The notes under the pieces were generated by a model. That model saw nothing but the letters and a program-made list of their open reading frames with translations. It did not search any database and was not told where the DNA came from. From NCBI GenBank assembly GCA_943737045.1, contig CALSFV010000248.1, forward strand, positions 62,001-126,000: DNA of 64,000 nucleotides. Direction: 5' to 3'. Of the stretch, positions 1 to 34,400 are shown piece by piece. The position numbers and the translations under genes were made by a program. The stretch comes from Parapristionchus giblindavisi. Its lineage: Eukaryota; Nematoda; Chromadorea; Rhabditida; Diplogasteridae. Each line of letters begins with the position of its first letter. Within the stretch, counting starts at the first letter, position 1.

Positions 1-35
1 GCTCTCTTCTCTTGACACTAGACACTTCCACTTAC

Positions 36-4292
<4,257 letters not shown>

Positions 4293-5122
4293 TCTACTGT
4301 AGAATACGACCGATATACTCGGTTGAGATTCTTCAAAGTGAATGCTTGGTCAGAGAAATCGTCTTTATACGTGATTGTTGGCTGGCATGCAAATATATTC
4401 ATTCCTTCTTGGTCTTAATATGCAAAATTCATTTTGTTTATCCGAGAATGCACCAATGCACAAACATTTTTGCATATTACGTGATGTTTTATGTTTAGAT
4501 TTTGCAAAGTTTTTAAATTATATCTTGAATTGATTGATTCATTGATCATATTATTGATTTATTGATTAACGGAAAGCAGGAATTTATCGTGGTAACTCGC
4601 ATAATGAACAGATGAAATCAGTGCATGAGCACTTCGTGAATATGCAAAATAAGTATAAACTACAATAAACAACTAACAAACAAGAACGACAACTATCGAT
4701 CGGTAATGTTCATCAAATTTGCATATAGCATGCTCTCTGAACTTTTTTAGATTTCGTCTATTATTTTTATTATTTTTTCTTTTGTTTTGAACAATTTCAA
4801 GTTGTACAATGATTAGAATATGACCCTGACAATGCAATTGCGAATAGAAATCAATCAATCAATAATATCTTTAGATCCAGACATATCGATCGGAGTAGGA
4901 TCGGTCCGCGACCGGCTTTTGTTCACCGGTCCTACCGTTGCACACCATGACCTCGGGTACTTGCTGAGCTCTCACCTGCAACTGTTGATTCATTCGATAT
5001 GGATTTTATCGGGTTTTCATCCAACAATCAATATACATATTCATATTTTCTTGAGATTTCTTGCGATCAATAGCTATGCTTGAACAATCATCGATCTTGA
5101 ACAACTTTTTGAAATGAGTTAT
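4293..5122. other. intergenic region, no gene seen
   Basis: Sequence upstream of the kinase start. AT-rich, with several TGCAAAT/ATTTGCAT octamer-like words; no convincing exon on either strand. A promoter for the kinase would be expected here but no core element can be assigned. Confidence 0.5.
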
Positions 5123-6377
5123 CACGGGTCTCCTGTAAAAACGTAGGAAAATAAGACCTTTTCCCGACAGTTTTTAAACTTTTCTCACCGATTTGAATGA
5201 GATTTATATGATTGACCTTAATGAGGTAAAGGAGAAGGCCTAGGCACTTGATTTCGCCAAATTTGTATTTTTATCGATTTTTTTATCTTCCACTTCTGGC
5301 AGCCATATCTCACTCAATTTTTTACCTACAGCAAAAAATTTTTTTCTAATCGATTCGAAATTGACTCAGTGCCCATCCCATCGGCTTGGGATGATCAGCA
5401 GCTTGCTCCATGAAAGCCTTGAAAGGAGGAGTAGCCTCCTCCTCCTTGAACTCCTTTAAAGACTCAACGAGAAGATCGATTCCCACTCCTTGCTGTACTT
5501 CCTCGAGCATTCGCTTGTAGAGACCGAGAGCGAAATCGTACTGACAATGAGAGACCTTCTCCGGTCATAGTGTGTTGCCACTTGTCGATGTGCTGGAGGA
5601 GATTCGAGTTTTACCTCCATGACTGTGGAAAGTGATGTGAAAGAAAGTGAAAGAGTGCAAAAAAACACATTGGAGAAAGCAAAGAGCACCGTTTCGTTGT
5701 GAATCGATTACATTGCACAACAATTGCCAGTGAAAAAACGGATTTTCTAGAATATCTTGAATACGGTCAAATTTCAAGACTTGTACGACAAAGTCATTTT
5801 TGAAGAGCTCGTCGAGAGCTTTTGAATGGTATACCGTGACTGCAAATTTGCATGAAAATGAAGAGAGATGAGATAAGAAATTCATTTTTGAATGAAAATA
5901 ACGCAAAGTCCGGGTCCACTCTAAGGATCGATATTGCTTGACGTGAGTTATGATCGATGAAATATGTACATATTTACCTCAATTCGAGGATGGGGAATCA
6001 GAATCGCGAATAAAAATCGTATCCTTTGTGGAAAAGTTTTGAGAAAATTAGCATTTTGTACTAAAAAAATCAGTTTTTTGAAGAAAACAGGTAGAAGATG
6101 GCGTTTTTGCACGTATCCTTTCTTGAGTAACTTCTAGATTAGTCAATTTCGAATCGATTGGAAAAAACATTTTTTGCTGTAGGTAAAAAAATTGAGTGAG
6201 ATATGGCTGCCAGAAGTGGAAGATCAAAAAATCGATAAAAATGCAAATTTGGCGAAACTAAGTGCGTGGGCCTTCTCCTTTGCCTCATTAAGGTCAATCA
6301 TATAAATCTCATTGAAATCGGTGAGAAAAGTTTAAAAACTGTCGGTTGTCTTCTTTCATTCTTACAGGAGATCCGTG
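5123..6377. mobile_element. DNA transposon with ~210-bp inverted termini
   Basis: Left arm from CACGGGTCTCCTGTAA (5123) is repeated inverted at the right end (TTACAGGAGATCCGTG, ending 6377). The match extends roughly over 5160-5375 and 6150-6350, including TCTCACCGATTT and GGCAGCCATATCTCACTCAA. Flanking TTAT (5119-5122 and 6378-6381) is a possible 4-bp target duplication. No transposase seen; the interior has a coding-like fragment at 5346-5563. Confidence 0.85.
5346..5563 (-). pseudogene. coding-like fragment inside a transposon
   Basis: An open stretch of about 72 codons with protein-like composition (YDFALGLYKRMLEEVQQGVG, then DLLVESLKEFKEEE and FMEQAADHPKPMGWA). An in-frame TGA lies just upstream, and the stop TAG falls inside the terminal inverted repeat. 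I do not recognise the family. A second possible piece (VTVYHSKALDELFKNDF) lies near 5780-5850. The setting between long inverted repeats suggests a captured host-gene fragment or a decayed element protein. Confidence 0.4.
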
Positions 6378-6460
6378 TTATATGATATTTTTTTGCATTT
6401 TCTTAGTTCCGGTTATGTGAGAGAGAGAAAAAAATCAATTCAATTTTGTTATAACAATTC

Positions 6461-6568
6461 AAGGCACACCCGACCTGATTTGAAACTTTCCGCTCTCGCA
6501 ACGCTCTCTCGTAGACGAGAAAAAGAAAAAGTATTTCGAGAGCGTAGATTTTTGAATTAGCACGGTTG
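6461..6568. mobile_element. PAL120 MITE
   Basis: AAGGCACACCCGACCTGATTT arm with a diverged right arm; lies 80 bp right of the 5123-6377 transposon. Confidence 0.7.
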
Positions 6569-7213
6569 CGCGGTATGTTTCTAGAAAAGTGATAGCTGAC
6601 AACTGATTGTGAGATGGTATGGGGAAGTGATAAAAGTAATGATAAACTATTCTCAACAATTCTTTCACATTCCTTAGGTTTTATCTTATCTTATCTAATC
6701 ACAAGTTCAAGTTAACAGTCTCAGTCTGCGATAGAACAGAGCAACATTGTCTACATCTCTAAATACCTATCTCCTATCTCCATATCTCATCTCTACTTCC
6801 TATCTCTTATCTCCAACTCTCACACTCTATTCTAACCTTTCCGATCAATCATTCCTATCTCTATACTGTTTTCTTACTTAATGATGTCACTCATGCGCAA
6901 AAAAAATGTTATTATTTGGTTGACATCGGAAGTAGATAAATCGTAAACATGCGTGATCGCTAGACGAATTCTATCGCTAGCGAGCGAAAGGAGAGGGGTT
7001 GACGACTAGACATGCTTGTAACGGTGCCAATATAAAGAAAGGTACAATATACCGTCTCTGTTTTACAAAAACAATTGAACGTTAGATCACGTTTCTAGTG
7101 CTATATCACTACGAAAACGGAAACGGTCTGATACAGTAATCTTTGAATGGGACCAAAGGTGAGCTCAAGAGCGCATTTACAGCCGTGAACGCGTTTGACC
7201 TCTTTTTCGCGCT
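6569..7213. other. intergenic region
   Basis: Contains pyrimidine-rich TATCTC-type repeats at about 6765-6850 and no convincing exon. Confidence 0.5.
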
Positions 7214-7333
7214 GTTTAAAGTGACGAGTAAAGTTGAAATTCTCCGCACTGGAAACACTCTCTTATAAGCGAAAAATGCGAGAGAGCATTGTCAATGCGG
7301 AGAGGGTAAATGTAGGGGGTGTCACTTTAAACC
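7214..7333. mobile_element. PAL120 MITE
   Basis: From TTTAAAGTGACGAG to GTCACTTTAAA, so both ends keep the TTAA-type border. Confidence 0.8.
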
Positions 7334-7589
7334 CCCTAGAACAGCGAAGGATGGAGAAACACACGGTACGCTTTTCATAACGTGGAACACCTACATCTGC
7401 ACAGTGTAATACAAAGGAGGAACCTCTAGTGTTCTTACCACGACTATGCGATCATACGGTACGTTATACGGTAGAAAGAATGATCGATAATGATTCAACA
7501 TTGACTAGAGCACAGAAATCACGAAATGCTTGCTGCATTACAGAGAAATAGTGTGTTAAATGAAGAGACAGACAGAAATACAACGAAAG

Positions 7590-7695
7590 TTTAAACACAC
7601 GCCGAGCCAATCTCAAACTCTCCGCTCTTGCTTTCTTTCTCTACAAGAGAGTGTGACCAGAGCGTGGAGTGAAACTAGCTTGCGAAGTAGCTTAA
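7590..7695. mobile_element. PAL120 MITE, degenerate
   Basis: Left arm TTTAAACACACGCCGAGCC; the right arm decays towards GCTTGCGAAGTAGCTTAA. Abuts the last resolved exon of the small membrane gene. Confidence 0.65.
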
Positions 7696-7722
7696 AGGCA
7701 GCTAATTTGAAAGTGCACTTAC

Positions 7723-8558
7723 TCGTCGCTTTGTCCGCAAATAATCGATAAGTACAGCGGCGATCATGAGAAAAACCAATCCGACCAGGACAGCTGTCTG
7801 CAATCAATCAATATTCTTTAATATTCAGTCAATAATTTACGTTTTTGGATACCTCTAGTCTATCAACTCTGAAAATAAAAATATTTACTTATCGACATGC
7901 TCTCATGAAACAATACAACTGCATGAGGCAAGAAGAAATAGTTCACAAAATACTCTAGCAATGTGATAATTCAATAAATTTATTGATGTCATTAAAAGTG
8001 AAATAAAATCCTCCATTCAAGTTGCCCAAATGCCCTCTTATTTTGCCACACTCTCTCGCTCACTCATGCTATATAGTATATAAATAGTATATCAAGGAGT
8101 TTGTAAGAAAGTGAACGCTCATGTGACTATTGCCGGTTTTGCAATAAACTTACATTATAGCAAACTGATATTGATTTTGGTTGAACGATTTTCGACACTA
8201 CTAGAAAGTTTTAAATGCTAGTTTGTGATGTCGTGACATACGAATTGCGAATGAATTTTTTAAAAAATGAAAAAAATCGCAATGAATGAAAATGAAGTGA
8301 TTTCAATCTTTCAAGCAACTCGTTTCATGATTTTGCGAATCGATCGTTTCATGATTTTGCGAATTTTTCTGCGATAATGTACTACAATGTAAATATATTT
8401 CAATATCCACAAAAGAATTCAATAATGTTTCCCGTTTCACTATAAAAACATTTAAATATCTATAAACACATTCAAATATTTTTAAAAAATCAATCAATAA
8501 CCATCCCTACCGCAGCGATCAACTCCTCGGGATCCGCTCTAGCTAGTCCGGTCAACAT
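7723..8558 (-). CDS. small single-pass membrane protein, 3' part unresolved
   Basis: Two exons join in phase 0: 8511-8558 (MLTGLARADPEELIAA) and 7723-7797, which encodes a hydrophobic helix (AVLVGLVFLMIAAVLIDYL) followed by basic residues RTKRR and a GTAAGT donor. The pattern is a short lumenal or cytosolic head, one membrane helix and a basic flank. Acceptors for further exons towards 7200 are ambiguous, so the C-terminus is unknown. A 16-nt segment at 7853-7868 looks like a micro-exon but would bring an in-frame stop, so it is left out. No family recognised. Confidence 0.5.
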
Positions 8559-8966
8559 GGAAGCCAGGGTGATAGGATGGATAAGATAGCGAAAGTGATA
8601 GCGATTAGGGAGAAGGAAACGACTGCACACCCATCGCTCTCCTTATATAACAGCCAGTTCGTTTCGATGTCGGCACTCTCTCACACTTAAAGCGTCTCTC
8701 GCCTACTCTGTCCTCTGTACTCTCTCAATTTTCCCTTATCTCTAGCATGCTCTACCGTCTGTACTCTCTCAGCTTGCAGTGTTCTATCGTCCACTATGGT
8801 GTCTGCACTCTCCCACTATTGAATGCACTCTGCGATGTTTCTTCACTTTTTTTCTGCAATCATTTGTGACAAAGTGAAACCAAGATGGGTTAGTGAAATA
8901 AAAGTAACTGCTCCCGTGACGAAAAGTACTGTAGTGTCGATCGATTTGTATACAATACTCTTTTAA

Positions 8967-9306
8967 AGGTGGAGACCCGCGAATGATCATGCAAATCTCT
9001 TACATCTCGCTTATGCACGTGTCTAGTGATATGCAAGAAGATAGGAAGACCAGTCATCGTTCCTTTAGCGTAGTGGTAAAACTTCTGACTAGAAAGCGCA
9101 TGGTCGCTGGTTCGAATCCTATTGCCGAACTTTACTATTTTCAAAAAGCGCGCCTTTGCCTGAGTTTGCTAGCATGATTCATTCATGATTCTAGCGATCA
9201 ATAAGCTGAATTAGCATAAAATAAATAGTGTACGGTATGTAGAATAACTTTTGCAATCATTCTATCTTCACAGTTTGTTCACGAAAATATTCGCGGGTGT
9301 CCACCT
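8967..9306. mobile_element. TTAA-bounded element with inverted ends and an internal tRNA-like sequence
   Basis: Starts AGGTGGAGACCCGCGAAT and ends ATTCGCGGGTGTCCACCT, each followed by TTAA (8963-8966 and 9307-9310). Its right ~65 bp recur inverted at the very end of the window (63937-64000), and a relative lies at 24838-25135. Confidence 0.75.
9059..9130 (+). ncRNA. tRNA-like (pseudo-tRNA) in a mobile element
   Basis: Canonical-looking A box (TAGCGTAGTGGTAAAAC) and B box (GGTTCGAATCC) at tRNA spacing, and 5' GTTC can pair with 3' GAAC. The anticodon and T stems pair poorly, and the loop TGACTAGAAA recalls serine tRNAs. More likely a tRNA-derived SINE-type promoter than a functional tRNA. Confidence 0.4.
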
Positions 9307-9500
9307 TTAACTTGAATTCAAGGAATTCTTTTAGGGACAATATTTTATCGATACATCTACGTCACAATCATGATGAAATAAAAATGATTGTAATTATCGA
9401 TTGGCAAAGACTCCTAGCTTAACCCTGAGAACTGACCATTATCAATAAAAATAATTTAAAAGATATGACTTTAATTTCGTAAAATTATTTTCAAAAGTCT

Positions 9501-9565
9501 GGGTGCTAGGCGGGAATGAACCAAGAACCTGCAAAACAGCTTGCACAACTACACCACAAGGTTCG
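9501..9565 (-). ncRNA. degenerate tRNA-like sequence
   Basis: On the minus strand TGGTGTAGTTG (A-box-like) and GGTTCATTCCC (B-box-like) occur at tRNA spacing; stems are weak. Possibly a decayed tRNA or SINE. Confidence 0.25.
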
Positions 9566-10930
9566 TTGTTCAGAGAGTATAAACTAAGTTCATCTACCAC
9601 GCTCTTAAAATGTAAATTTTCATTAATGATCGATTTTCTCCTCGTATAACTAGAGCGAATTTCCCGTTAGAATCAGATAGCGGTTCAAATGGTATACGTC
9701 ACTGGTCTTATCTCCACGGCGAGTACAAACATTCCCTTGTCTGATCATGTCAAAATAAACGAAAGTCTAAAATTTCTTTGCTCTCTAAAACTTTTCTGAA
9801 AATTTCGAAGAAATTTCTTCGGAGATGACCATGCCCATTGTGAGGGTTCGGAAATTTTGAAGAGAAATTGAATTGGAGAAAATGAGTAATGAATGTATGA
9901 ACTGGTTAAGCGAACTTGATACAAATCAGAGCAAACAACAATCGAGAACTTTCCTAATCGATGAACTATCTCTAAGGTCGATGCACTCTCTTGGAAAAGT
10001 CTAAAGACCACAAAATGCAAGGTAATATTCTTATCTTGTCTTGTTATTCTTTATTCTATATCCTTATTCCATAATCTTATTTAAAAAATAATTTGAAAAA
10101 TATATTTAAATCTAATCTGCATGCAAACTTATATTTGTGCATTATAACCTATTTGATTGTTATGTTCGTTGGCGTGATGACTTATATAAAGAATATTGAT
10201 GCGAGATAGTGGTCGATACCAACGGAGGAATTGAAGAATGTCCATCCCTTCATCTGGTGTCATTACTTGATACGAATAAGAATTATTATTATAATAATTA
10301 TTATAATAGGCAATAGGATGACATAATATCTTTATGCTATCACTACCCGAAAATAGGATCGACTTCTCGATCCCAGACTGATCCATCTTTCCCTTGTACC
10401 GATTTATTTAACTCTTGCATCATTATCATCTACTGTCGTCCCCACTTGAATCAATGTTTGATCTCACGCATCACTCCATATTATTGTTTTACTTTCTCTT
10501 TCACCTCTCTGTTTATCGTTAAAGATAAATAAATTATTATTATCAGGTTCGATGCATCTGTGATCTCATTGTCTTACATTCGGGCAAAATACAATTTAAG
10601 TCTTTAAAAAATCACAAATATTTCTCGATTTCCTGTCATGATCAATACTGTATAGAATTTGTTTATCGATTTATGAAACAGATGTTGTCAAGCATTATCT
10701 ATCGTTGTGACCGACTCCTGTAGACGTGGATCACTGTAATGGCAGGGTTACTGTAGCCGCATGCAATCATAATTTTACAGTAACCACACGTAAGACAAGT
10801 TACGGTAGGCTAATGACTACTGCATGTGATCATGTTCGAATAATATTTACAATATTTTCAAACGAATCAATCAATGAAGTTCGTAAAAAGCGATAAAATC
10901 GATAGTTATCGATAAATATCGAATACTTAC
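9566..10930. other. intergenic region with weak exon-like segments
   Basis: A minus-strand open stretch at 10129-10386 contains TPDEGMDILQFLRWYRPLSR, which looks protein-like, but no phase-consistent join to 10931-11042 was found. The rest is AT-rich with dispersed TACAGTAACC motifs (10740-10830). Confidence 0.4.
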
Positions 10931-11042
10931 GGTAAGTATGTGGAGTGGTCACGGAGGCTTGTTATCTGTTTTATGGTGATCGATTCACAATCGTACAGTA
11001 GCATTCGATCTCGCAGAGATTTCATCAATAACTGGATCGTTT
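10931..11042 (-). pseudogene. orphan exon-like segment, possibly F-box/FTH-type
   Basis: Bounded by CCAG and GTAAGT, open in one frame with protein-like content (TIQLLMKSLRDRMLLYDCES, then TIKQITSLRDHSTYLP). The style recalls nematode F-box-associated proteins, but no complete gene can be assembled: the nearest upstream candidate (11160-11275, NIPYFPTLSVFESLIIIEVE) would create a stop at the junction. Fragment or mis-assigned exon. Confidence 0.3.
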
Positions 11043-11315
11043 CTGGAACATCATTGACTAATAATATATTGATTTATAGCAAACACTATTGATGAACTAT
11101 TCAAAATAATTTTAAACGAGCAAAGTTCTTTGCTGTCGCGCTCTGTGGAGCATTTTTCGTTTCCCTTACAATTAGTATTATATTCTACTTCAATTATTAT
11201 TAAACTTTCGAACACGGACAAAGTTGGAAAATATGGGATATTCAAATTATACCAACGCACGATATACCTCTAGCAATATGTAAAAATAATGTTAAAAAAT
11301 AATAAAATAAATATT

Positions 11316-11321
11316 TTTATT
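11316..11321 (-). terminator. possible polyadenylation hexamer AATAAA
   Basis: Eight bases after the stop codon of the modular membrane protein gene; unusually close to the stop, and the region is AT-rich. Confidence 0.3.
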
Positions 11322-11329
11322 TAAAAAAA

Positions 11330-29525
<18,196 letters not shown>

Positions 29526-30002
29526 CTGAAATACCGAAGAAAATTAGAACTTTTCTCTCAAAATTCTGTTTTTTTTTCCTATCAATGTGTATCTCTTCTG
29601 CCTTTAAAATGCTGTTAAACCATGTAAAGAGGCGAGAGAGTATGCGAAACGAGGAGAGTTTTCCTTGGTTTTTCCTTATATGTTGGTGAATTTTGAGTAG
29701 AGTATATGAAATGAAAAGCAAACAAAAAGATAAGTAAAAGGAAAAAAAATTATCACAAACTTCGGACTCGAAGCGACGGAGCTTTCAAAAGTTGACCGCT
29801 TTTGAGCACGCAGAATAAAGGAATAGAAGAATAGATCCAATAAATAGTCGAAATGGGCTGTCTTTTCGGACAATGCCCATTGTTTGGCCGATTTATTAAT
29901 TGCATAATTAGATAGAATAATTAATTTATGCCAAATATCGTGCAATTGACAGCACAATATGCATGGCTTGTTTACGCCGTCACGATAACTAGCGGTCGCT
30001 TA
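29526..30002. other. upstream region of the modular protein gene
   Basis: Between the start codon at 29525 and the 30003 element. AT-rich; a promoter is expected but none can be defined. Confidence 0.45.
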
Positions 30003-30469
30003 TGCGGTGTTCAGAACTTGGAAAATGCAAGAAAATGCGAAAAATGCTGTTCAGATGTTCAGGAGGAAAATGCCCGAAAATGCTCGATTTTGGCTCGAAA
30101 AAGGTGGTTTTATACACTTTAAAAGCGTTGAAACTCGTTGTTTCATGGAAAACAACTAAACTAGGTCATTTATAAAGTATGCTACTCAAATAAATATCGT
30201 ATGATCCTTTTTTAAGCACTTTGAGCCGAAAATCAGCGAAAATGCTGCGAAAAATCAACCTAACAAGTCCATATTTTAAATTATCACTTATCATCAATAA
30301 AATGCGTCCCCAACACCGTTTGCGACCCATAAACGTTGATGTTAAACAAAAAAAACATTAGAATTTGCTTAAAATCCTCGAAAATGAGCATTTTCAGAGC
30401 ATTTTCGCGCTGAACTTCTGAACAGCATTTTCCGCATTTTCGTGCATTTTCCAAGTTCTGAACACTGCA
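30003..30469. mobile_element. TTA-flanked hairpin element (PIF/Harbinger-like)
   Basis: TGCGGTGTTCAGAACTTGGA to CCAAGTTCTGAACACTGCA, flanked by TTA (30000-30002 and 30470-30472). Arms rich in GAAAATGC words. Non-autonomous. Confidence 0.8.
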
Positions 30470-31487
30470 TTACGTGCTCGTCCGAGAAAATCGCTGTTCA
30501 TTTACATTTTAGATATTAGAAATTTACAGATCAAAGATTAAAGATTAAAGAATGAGAAGTTTATCCGGCTGCACTCTCTCTTTATTTTTCTCATTGTCTC
30601 TTTCCCTGACTCTAACTTCTTCCCTGCCGACAGTCAGCGAGATATGCGCTTGTGCAATGTAGTTTTATGCAAGTGATTGATCCCCAACGTGGACGCTTTT
30701 GGATTCCCTTTTATCGAGACCAAACACTTAACTTCTATTTGTATTCAAATCTCTTTCTCATTCAATTTGCCAGTAACATACAAATAAATTTCTTTGTATT
30801 CTAAATTAGCATAACGCTATTATCACACTATGCTCCATTGTCCATTCAATCATTTATTCATCGATCACGTAATTATCTGACTGCGCTCTGGACACACTCT
30901 CTCGCTTTCTTTGTCTACGAGAGAGCGTTGCCAGAGCGGAGAGTAAAATTTGTACCTTTACAGAGCGCAATATTTTTCAGAAACTGCGTCTGCAATGAGT
31001 TCAGTCATAAGTTGACGACATGGTAACGCTTCTTTTTCGATGTAAAAAAATTGTTTTTCAAAGGGAAAAAATGATGAAACCGTTTATCACAAACATAATT
31101 GTCATTTTATGCGAGAGAGAGAGAGAGAAAGTGGTGTGAAAGGCTCATTGGAGAGAGGGTGAGAAACACGAAAAAACAAGGAAATTAAGTGAACGAATTA
31201 CCGTAATCCAATCAATAAAAAGTGTTTACAATCAATCAATAACTGAGCGAATTTTAATCGATATCGAGTGTGGTGCATAATGGCATTATTAGAGATTACT
31301 CAAAATTTAAAAAAAAATAGATAATACAACACAAAGTGCTAACTCGTGATTATTCCAGAAAATCGATAATTTTGCAAAAAATCGATTCTTTGTTCGTGCA
31401 GCTCAGGTATCTCGTACTCGACAATGCATTTGTGTGTGTGACCAAGCGCACGACCCGATCGGACTACCGTATCCTACCGTATTCCCC
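30470..31487. other. intergenic region
   Basis: Between the modular protein gene and the RASSF gene 3' end; holds a partial PAL120 copy and a short TTTGATC-like run at 30530-30552. No exon seen. Confidence 0.5.
30880..30960. mobile_element. PAL120 MITE, outer arms lost
   Basis: GACTGCGCTCTGGACACACT to AGAGCGGAGAGTAAAATTTG with an intact loop. Confidence 0.75.
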
Positions 31488-34400
31488 CTACAATTTAGTA
31501 GAGTCGCCTAAATCAGCAATGTTCACGTAGATGTGATCATCTTTGGCGGTCGCATACTCCGTTGGTCTCATCGTCCCAAAGTCCTCGAATTCCTCCTCCT
31601 CGCCAGTATTTTCTCGTACCATCGATGACGATGATGACGAACTGTCGTAGTCGCGACACTGCAACTGTTTTCATTAATATTTTTGGTTTCAGGAAACTTT
31701 ATCCATTCTCTGTTTAAAATCTACCGCTTTTCGTTAAAAATCGGGCAATTACATATCGAATACAACTTATCGATTTTACTAATATATACCATCATTTGTC
31801 TCGTTTCGTGCATACGCACGATGATAAAATATAATGTCGATTGAATGGTTGATGGGAACGTACTGGTGGTGGAGGTGCGAAATCGGCCGGAGCGCTGTCG
31901 CAATCGTAGAATTCGCGCTGCCGAATCTCCGCCATCAAATATTGCCTGCAATGTATCGTAAAGTTTTGTTTAACCAACTACCGTAACCCACAAATACCGA
32001 CTACCGCAACCCACCAGTACCAACTACCGTACGCCTGATGGGTTACACTCAAATGTGTTGAAATGTCCCTCACGAGTGGAGGAATCATAGACTACAGTAA
32101 TCTTCTCGGCTCACTACCGTATCCTAAGACTACAGTAATCACTTACTCATAAATGCGGTACTTCTCCTTGATCTGCGATCGATACTGCTGCTCTTCCAGA
32201 CCGAGAATGCGCAGGAAATTCTCCAGCTCGGGAGCCTCGAAGTGGTCCCACTGCAATGGATCAATAATCTACCGTATCCTAGGAACAGTATTCCGACAAC
32301 CTCTCTAGGACCAGACCACGGCTACAAGAAAAATCATGCAAAAATTACGACTGCAGGAAGAATCCACAAACACCATCACCGACTCGCAACCGGGATCGCA
32401 ATTAAAGAGAGGGCTACCGTACTCAGAAGCCGTATGCATGAACGCCGGAAAACCGTTTGTCCGACAAACGTGACTTCAAAAGCGTTGGCGGAGGATTTTC
32501 GGCAAACGCCTCCGCCTACGCTTTTGACGTCACGTTTGTTGGACGGTATGCCGGCGTTCATGCATCCCTCGCTACTCAACACATGGTTGATACAGGTTTC
32601 AAGCAAAGATTACTTACGCAAACATATTTGCTTGTCCAATAGTATCGAGTATTGGTTGCGGCGATGCAAAAAAAGAAATAGATCCAAATAAGCATGCAAG
32701 TGCACTTATTTAATGTAGAATTAGTGAATAACAACAACAAAAAACGGCCTCAGTCATTCGCTGCGTGACCACGGCACTCACCAGGATCTCTCCAATGTCG
32801 TTCTCTTGCAGCACGAAGCACTTCTCGCGAGGATTGCTCCAATTGAGCGCAGATCGCAGAGGACACACATTGTCCGAGACCCGCGTGAACTTCCCTGCAA
32901 ATGAGGAGAGATTACGGTAGGTATGGGGTACTGTAGTTCGAGATTACGGTAAGAATATGGGAGTGGGTACTGTAACTCGACCCAATCGATAAATGGGCTT
33001 TCAGAAACTGTGGTTGTCTCATTTTGACCAAAACCTGGATCAATGATGTGTTTACATGCGGTATAACTATCTCAATCTACGTTTCCTGATCTAACTCAAT
33101 GGGATGTTCACTGTCTAGAACCTATTTTACGAAGCATAGAGTCTCGCCCGTGCTAAATACTAATTTTTATTCACTAATTCTACATTAAATAAGTACACAT
33201 GCATGCTTATTTGGATCTAATTATCTTTTTTCTTCTCGATCGCTCACCACCATTGAACAAGCAAATATGTTTGCGCAAGTAATCTTCGCTTGGAACCTAT
33301 TCCAACCATGAGTTGAGCGGTGTTCAAAAGCGATGAGAAGTCAGGGAACGAAAGGAGAAAGGGCAGTCATAGTCCTTTATAGAGTATACTATGGATGTTA
33401 CATATTACAAAAGATAATATAGTATACTGAAATATAGAGAACAGATTGGTCCAACCAAGAAGTGAAATCTTGCTTCACTTGAACAAAACCACCTTCTCTA
33501 TTCCTCTACGTGCACTTCTCGGGCCTTTTTAGTGGCTTTTCAAAGTCTCTCCCTCTCCCTCTCCCTCTCCCTTCATCTACAATTCAGACTCCTCATCGAC
33601 CCTTTCTCTCCCTTCTCTACTTTCAGTTCTGAGCACTTCTCCTCTTCTTCTTCTTCTCCTTCTTCTTTTATAAAGTAGCATGCAAAGTGTGCGACAATCT
33701 AATTTTCTCAAACTTTTCTACACATTTTCCTCCTCTTCTTTATTCTCGTACACTATAATATAATAATACTTTATTATGCGGGTACGTAATGAACATTTCA
33801 TTTTATCGTTACTTCCTCTTGTCCAAGAAACGATAAACTATTATTATTATCCTTTTTTTATCATTTGTATCAGCTGTCTATTGTATCAGGTTTATAATCA
33901 GGCGGTCAATCATATTCTATTGATTCTGTATAATTGTTACTATTGTTAGGTTAGGCTGTATTCTTGCGAAAAAAATAATGGCATTCTGTCAATTTCTGCG
34001 CAATTTAAGAAAAAAAACAAATTATTCCTTCAATCAATCAATCAACCAATTCAATTTGCATCAAATTCACACTGGTATGCTGGGATATAGATGTTAACCA
34101 TGGACATATGGCATATTCCACCATTCCCTTCCGATTCTTTCCCTTACCTTTCCAACTTTAATTCTAGAAGCATACATATAGGGTATAGCATTGGAGACAT
34201 TTCTGGCCCTCGAATAATGTCCATTCTTCGCTACTTTATCTGTCCACATAAGTTTTCTTCTATCCTATTCCTATTCCCTCCTTCGATCTTTTCTCCTCAT
34301 CTTCCCCTCCTCTTATCTATCCCTTCATCACCTCTTGCTATTCCTCTCATTCTTCGTTTATCGTCTCTGCCTCATGCATCGACAAATATACACAAATGTC

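Noticed and set aside
7853..7868. Micro-exon of 16 nt in the small membrane gene
   Set aside because: Its inclusion gives an immediate in-frame stop, while direct joining of the flanking exons keeps phase 0.
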